The notes under the pieces were generated by a model. It was not told the origin of the DNA. It was given only the letters and a program-made list of their open reading frames with translations, and did not search any database. The position numbers and the translations under genes were made by a program. Positions 57,919-64,000 of a stretch of 64,000 bases of DNA are shown piece after piece (positions within the stretch are counted from its first letter, which is position 1; each line of letters begins with the position of its first letter). Origin of the DNA: Larimichthys crocea. Taxonomy: Eukaryota > Chordata > Actinopteri > Sciaenidae. The stretch covers positions 13,700,871 through 13,764,870 of the forward strand of contig NC_040028.1 in the NCBI RefSeq assembly GCF_000972845.2, in the 5' to 3' direction.

Positions 57919-60343
57919 CCTTTTAATTCATATGCAGAAATAACACCTAGCTCCAGCTCCTCACATTTGTTTTGTTTCTCTAACTCATTACCTCATAAAT
58001 GTATCGTAATAGTGTTCAAATGATCTTTAGCCAAGCTGTGGCTCCTGTTTTATTTTATTTTATTTTTTTGACTTTCTCTTCCTCTACAAAATATCTGGAA
58101 CAAAACAAGACCAAATGTGCTCATGTTGTTCATATTGTGCAACTACTGCAAAAGTTATGAGCTCAGTAAATAGGTAGTTAGGCATGCTGATCATGCCAGT
58201 AACAGCTATGCAAAGGATAGCTAGACAATAGCCCCTAACTGGACTGTGACAGGGTAATTACTGTGCGCACATAATAAAATTCTCTTTACATAGGTCACTC
58301 GGAAAGTGTAATTAAAAAAGCGTTATAGATTATTTTTATTGAAGCAATTAAACCAAAAAGCAAAAAGTAATTAAGTGCGGAGGTAATAACAGTGTTGGTC
58401 AACAGCATTTGTTTTTAGAGAGGGATTTGTCAGCCTCACCTCTCTAATGCAGTACAGACATCCTTTAATTTACACTCGACGATTTTATTATGTTAAACTG
58501 TTTTTTGTTTTTTGTTTTTTTTTTACTGTGTAACAATTATGTTTATAATGCCAAAACTGAGCAGGATTTAATGAAATCATTATCATGTGTGATAATTGTG
58601 AGTAAATGCTAGATTTGAATTATCATCTTCCCTCTATGTACTGAATTAATGAATCGTTACTATTCAAACTACTGGTTTATAATTATGTTAAATTGGCCGT
58701 CTTATCAGCAGTCAAAGACTTGGGATTATCAGCGTCTTGACTGTGTGGACTGTGCCAAATTCCTTGTGGATGTACGCCTGTTCCCTGCACAAAGAAAAAA
58801 AGGAAAGATAATAATGGGAGGTTAAACTCCACAATTTTCTCTTAAAAGATGTAAGAAGAGCTAGTGCACAAATGCGCCCCTGCTTTATGAGAGAAATCAG
58901 ACAGACGGGTCTGTGGGGCATTAACATCCACTTGACTTTGAGTGCAGCCGATTTTACAAGCCAACACATACATGTAGCTGACACATCAACTGTGTTGATC
59001 TCTGCAATTGTGTCAGGTAAATGAATTCAGATGATATGTTAATGTGAAGGGGAAATATGTTGCCCTAGTTAGCATATGGGCCACTTGCATTTCAGAAACT
59101 TATTATCATTCAGCCTGCACATTTCTGGAAATCACAGTGATAATCTAATTGTCAGGTTGGGGAGGAAAAAAAAAATCCACCAATTTCTTCATAGAGTAAG
59201 GTCAAAGACAATTTGGTAAAAAAAAAAAAAAAAAAATGAGGGAAGATGGATTTATTTGCAAATCAGATACATGTGAATGAGGTTAAAGATTTTTCCGTTA
59301 GTGTGCAGTGTACAACATAAATTAAAAGAATATGAAAGAACACATGAAGAGAAAATATAAGAAGAAAAAATCCAATAGAATTAAAGACAATAAAAAAAAA
59401 AACATGCACAGATCCGTTGCTGTACTGTCTGTCTGTGTCAGATATAAATCAACAATCTGTTGAAGCTGAATTACATGGAAAACTAAAAGCTTCATCCATA
59501 GGTGCCTAATCAGCCACACACACTACAAGCTTCAACTCCACGCCCCCTGCCCACCACCATTATCACTTACATCTACATCCCTGATGTCACTTATGTGTAA
59601 GAGAAAAGCAGTGATAATAACCCTTCACATGTGTCCCTTTTTTATTTGTTCTATAAATACCCGCGTAATCACCGCACAGAGTGAAGGAAGTTTTCACATG
59701 TACCGTGAAGAAAAGAAAGAGTGTGGTGAGTCAGAGACGAACAAGGGTGTTACAAGCAAAGGAACGCGTATCAAAGTGGAGCGTTGCGTCAGACTTTGGG
59801 GTAAAACTTTGTGATTTCCCTTTTGTTCCATCTCCTGTCATTGGGAATGCGAACAGCAGAGGGCAGCTTGAATACATAAATACAAACTAGAAGAGTGCAT
59901 CTCTCAGTCATCAAAGGCATGCACTCGTTTACATCTCTGGGTTCCCAGCACACTGCTCAGCTCCTGTCTGACAGCCGGCTGGACCACAGAGATCCGGGAG
60001 ACTGTGATCAGCATCAACCCTATCACAAGACCACACAGGGGACACAGTGGAGGAAGTGGGGAATAAAAAAAAAATTGTGGAGTGACAGGTAATTGACCAA
60101 CACCAGGCAAGTAGCAGGTAATGTTTCGAAAGCCCTGTATCAATTTGTAAGTCCCATAAAATCTTGAGCTCTCTCTGTCTATTTTGTCTCTCTCTCCTTC
60201 CCTCTTTACCTCACTCTCTCCTGCAGGTTTCAAAGAGAGTTACAGCACCTTGCTGCTGCAGAACAAACCTCAAAGACAACTCTCTATGCTGTTTTTATTG
60301 TTAAACCTGTGTTCTGCCATTGTCTGCCCTCTCTCCTGAGCTC
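56752..60343. other. Intergenic, no gene seen
   Basis: Contains the CA array, an (AAT)n run near 57389-57406 and poly-A near 59219-59236; otherwise AT-rich and featureless. Confidence 0.55.
57884..57917. repeat. (CA)17 microsatellite
   Basis: Seventeen perfect CA units. Confidence 0.97.
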
Positions 60344-60424
60344 CATCTCTCTCTCTCTCTCTCTCTTTCTCACATTGCCTCTCTCTCTCTCTCTAACCCT
60401 CTTTCTCTCTCTCTCTTTCTCTCT
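60344..60424. repeat. (CT)n polypyrimidine microsatellite, interrupted
   Basis: Three CT runs separated by TTTCTCACATTGC and AACC segments. Confidence 0.95.
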
Positions 60425-63400
60425 TGCTCACTGTGGCTCAAGATGAATCTGCCAGCATGTGCCCATGCTCTTCATCACTGTCAGGTGCCCCATGGTGGTC
60501 CTCCTCCTCTTTCTCAAACTGGGCACCAACCGCTGGCTGGAATTATTCCTCACCTCCAAAACTCTCCCCACTGTTTCTAAATAAATGTGGCTGTAGTAAC
60601 CGAGGAGTGTTGCTCATCCATCTTTACCGTGCGCTGTGTGGAGTGTGCAGTATTTGCCGAACTAGACAGAGAGCCTAATAAGCCACACAGTCAGTGTAAA
60701 CACACAAAGTGTGTAATGTAATATTAGATATCTGGCAAAGGTTTAGAGTGGCAGTTTATCCGTCCCCTCAATTAAAAGAAAGGATATGTGTCAGTGAGAG
60801 TTCTCATTCATAATTGATTGAAGCATTCACAGCTTTAAAAATCACCAGCATTCACTGTCACTTTTGTTCATTTAAATCATTTTTTTCAGCGCTGTTGTAG
60901 CTCATTTGCACACGTTTGGTCAGTAACATTAGACACATTAAATGGGTTGATAGATAAGGGTTTCGCTTGACACAAGAACAACTGCTGATGTTAAATTTGT
61001 AATTAAGGCACAAAAGATAGCCGCACCATCTGTTGGCAGGGTAGTGCCTGTATAGTGTCTGTGAGTGTGAGAATGTCTCTGCTAGGTGGGATGTTGGGTG
61101 TTAGAGTTTACAATGAAAGCGCGCTAAAGACACAACACAGTATGCTCCAGCTTAATGTTTAAGTACACCTACACGTGCAGCATCATGCTGTTGAACAAGG
61201 TGTGTAGTGATTTCTTTCCTCTGCGTTTTGTTATCGGCCGACAATTAAAGAGGATGCGCTAATTTGTTTTTTTTTTCTTCCTTTGAGGTAATTAAGCTCT
61301 TCCGCATGAGTGATGTTGTCCTTATTGTACCCGGCCTCATGCAAATGTGATTTTCTTCCACTGCTTTATTACGTTCACTAAAATGCCTTTCCAGCACATT
61401 CCATTAAAGGCTGGGACACACAACATGAATAGTTTGATTTTCATTTTTGGATAAAACTTAAAGAGCACAGAGGTTGTAAATGACTTAAATAAGGAAAAGC
61501 ACCTGCACTACAACTTGATTAGCAGTTAAATCAAATGACCTGCAATGCTATAGACCTTTGGTTGATCTCTTGTGGAGTACTTCAACCAGGATTCTTTCCC
61601 TTTTCAGGCTGAATCTCATTCCTTCACACAAATATGCACTTATTAAGTTCCCCAAGTTCAATTTGAAATGGTTTTTGTAATTAACAAGTAAGCCAAGCTT
61701 TAAAATGTCACATTTATTGTATTTTCATATCTCTGAAATTCAGTCCTGAAACAGAATGATGTGTGTTTTATAGCAGTTATGATAAGAGGCTTACACAGTC
61801 AAAATCTCAATATAGATCACTTGACAAACGTCTTTGGTGGCCACTCGTTAAATTGGTTTCACCCGCGTATTTGGGCCTTATTTAAAAGATATCTTTGAAT
61901 AATGGTAAGCAGTTTAGCTCCTCTGAAAAGAAGAGGGTGATGCAAATGAACTCCATTTCACTCTGTTTTGTTTAATCTATAACATTGTAGGTTTTCTGCA
62001 GTCTTTTTCTCAGAGAGTTTATAGCTTCTATATTTTAGCATAGATTAATACAGCTTAGGCATACCTATCTTGAATTTAAGTCAGTCTAATGCTCCTCATT
62101 GCATATCAAGGACACAAGAACATATTATCTGATCATTCCTTGCATTCATTACATTAATGAATCAAATATGACTAAGTGTTCCTCTTCAAAAAAAAAAAAA
62201 AAAGTTCATTACCATAAACATTAATATTAATGTCATTATGTGGCGATGTTGAGTTAAAATATCTAATGATGTGTTTCAATATGCCAGTGTTTGCAAAAAG
62301 AAAACAGGAGACCACCAAAATACTATTTGTAATTGTTCCTTTAAAATAGCAAATTTGGAAACATTCGGAAAAATGTGCAAGATGTTTTTTTTCTTTTACA
62401 AAACAAAAACCTGCTTCACTAATCATAATTAACATGCTGACAATTTGCAGTCTGTCACTGAGTTGCAGGTAAGAGCTAAAAGGCATTGTCTGCTCTTTAT
62501 ATTTTTTGCTTCTCTCAGACACATCTGTTTGGAATAACAATGTACATCTGCTGAAAATCACTGGATTTAAAGCAGCTGCATTTTGCTCTGTTCTGTTCTT
62601 TTTTTTCTTTTTTTTTTTGGCAAACAACATAACACAGTCTATGATGGAAAAAAATACCATGACATTTCTAGAGATTTATCAAAAAATAATCATTATATTT
62701 CACTGTCACGGAGCTGCTTGACATGTAATCGCACTGTATATCTTAACAGCACGTTATGGCATACATCTCAGTGTGCTTAGAATATTCTGAAAAAAGCTGT
62801 TGCAGTTCTTGATATCAAATGCATCAACAAGCTGGTTGTATTTTAGTCCGACTGAAACGTTGGCTGTCAACAGAGTTCCCATCAAAAGCAGTGGTACCAT
62901 CCAGCGCCTAGAGCGTCTGGCTCTGTCCTCTTTTTCAGCCAGACTGGTCTCTGGCAGCTGCACGCATGCACACTGGCCGAGGTCAAAGCTGTCACTTCAG
63001 AGGGCACTGTCAAATCTCAGCCAGCGTTGGATGATGTGGGAGTGCTCCCTACAATCACCCAGATGTTTCCAATCAGCTGGGCTTCTCCTATCCTCCTCAC
63101 CCGCTTTCGGCACAGTCTGAATTTGGAGTGCCACCATCAACCACTGGAAACATTTTATGAAAGTGAATGAGAAAATCTGATTAATTGAAACCTGTGCTGA
63201 CATTTTCAGTGATAATTTGCATTTTTTTCCCCCTTCCCCGACTCATCACCTTAACTCTTGGCACATTTCCATTCCTTTTTTGAAAGGATGAAATAAATAA
63301 ATAGAAATATTGTGCAGATAGTGCAACTGACAGATTTTCAATTGGAACATTTAAAAAAATAAATAAAAAAATAAAATAAAAATATATATATATAATTCTA

Positions 63401-64000
63401 TATTTCACAAATATATAAAAATAACAGCAATTTCAGGTTAATTCTAATTGCTTGACTCTGTATGCATGGTTTTGTGTGTGTGTGCATGAGTGTTTGTTGC
63501 TTATGTGGTTCTATGTGACTGAGGTGTGTCTTTGTGCCAGATCCAGTTCCCTTGCATGCTTACTGTCTCTTTAACAGTTCTCCATAACTAATTTCGTTGA
63601 TTAATTCCATATATAACTGCGGTGTAGCACAGTTTGTTTATTGGTTTTCTGGTAAAAACACGTTTTACAGCTTGCAGACGGTGGGAGTTGATATAATAAT
63701 AGGTATATTGATATTACCTGTGTGTGATATAAATCTGAAACTACTCTATAAGGAATGAAGTGTCTGCTGACAAGCTCTTCCCAGTGACTTTATCTCCAAG
63801 TCAAACAGAAACAGCAACAGTACAAATCATTTATATTAGCACGATAAAGGGACTGACAGGTGTGATGTAGACCACTTAACATCACCTTCACAGTACCAAG
63901 AGACAGACGAACTTTAAAGTATAAACCATTGGTGCGTATAATATATCGCTATTATGTCGCTTTGTGCACGAAAATATTTTAACCTCGTACAAAATAAGGA
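60425..64000. other. Intergenic, no gene seen
   Basis: AT-rich, with poly-A at about 62189-62204 and an A/T-only stretch near 63350-63400. Open frames here are low-complexity and unrecognised. Confidence 0.55.

Noticed and set aside
62172..62660. 162-residue minus-strand open frame near the window end
   Set aside because: Phe/Lys/Asn-rich from AT-rich and homopolymer sequence; no motif or supporting neighbour.

Overview
This window is vertebrate nuclear DNA, almost certainly from a teleost and probably a percomorph fish. The evidence is a multi-exon gene with GT-AG introns, abundant microsatellites, and several decayed repeats whose sequence I recognise as common in percomorph genomes. I see no bacterial, phage or viral gene organisation, no CRISPR array and no convincing tRNA or rRNA.

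The only gene I can support is on the minus strand, from the ATG at 33836 down to the stop at 2378. It is kcnh7, encoding the voltage-gated potassium channel ERG3 (Kv11.3). I resolved all 15 coding exons with exact GT-AG borders. Every phase closes, giving a 3519-nt reading frame of 1172 residues plus stop, against about 1196 residues in human KCNH7. In gene order the exons encode the N-cap and PAS domain (exons 1-3), an ERG3-type cytoplasmic linker (4-5), S1-S3 (6), S4, S5 and pore (7), S6 and C-linker (8-9), the cyclic-nucleotide-binding homology domain (9-10), a disordered C-terminal linker (11-12), a tetramerising coiled coil (13-14) and a distal tail (15). The tail carries a Lys-interrupted polyglutamine tract that I do not recall in mammalian ERG3.

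Positions 1-2377 are the 3' UTR or 3' flank; no canonical polyadenylation signal is visible there. The introns hold old repeats: two partial copies and one full copy of a TIR element that I call family A, a LINE reverse-transcriptase remnant, another common fish repeat, an uninterrupted CAG run, and an intronic sequence able to form two mutually exclusive hairpins.

A CpG-rich 5' region lies at about 33960-34250. Beyond it, 34.4-64 kb holds no supportable gene. It contains another fish repeat interrupted by a 14-G run, a Cys-rich pseudogene relic, another family A copy, a large fold-back element, two perfect 41-bp tandem duplications, microsatellites, a predicted G-quadruplex, a perfect 25-bp palindrome, and several GC-rich non-repetitive blocks that are candidate regulatory elements. 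It looks like a gene desert upstream of a neuronal channel gene. I found no clearly new biological system. The most unusual items are the polyQ tail, the fold-back element, the G-quadruplex and the alternative intronic hairpins.
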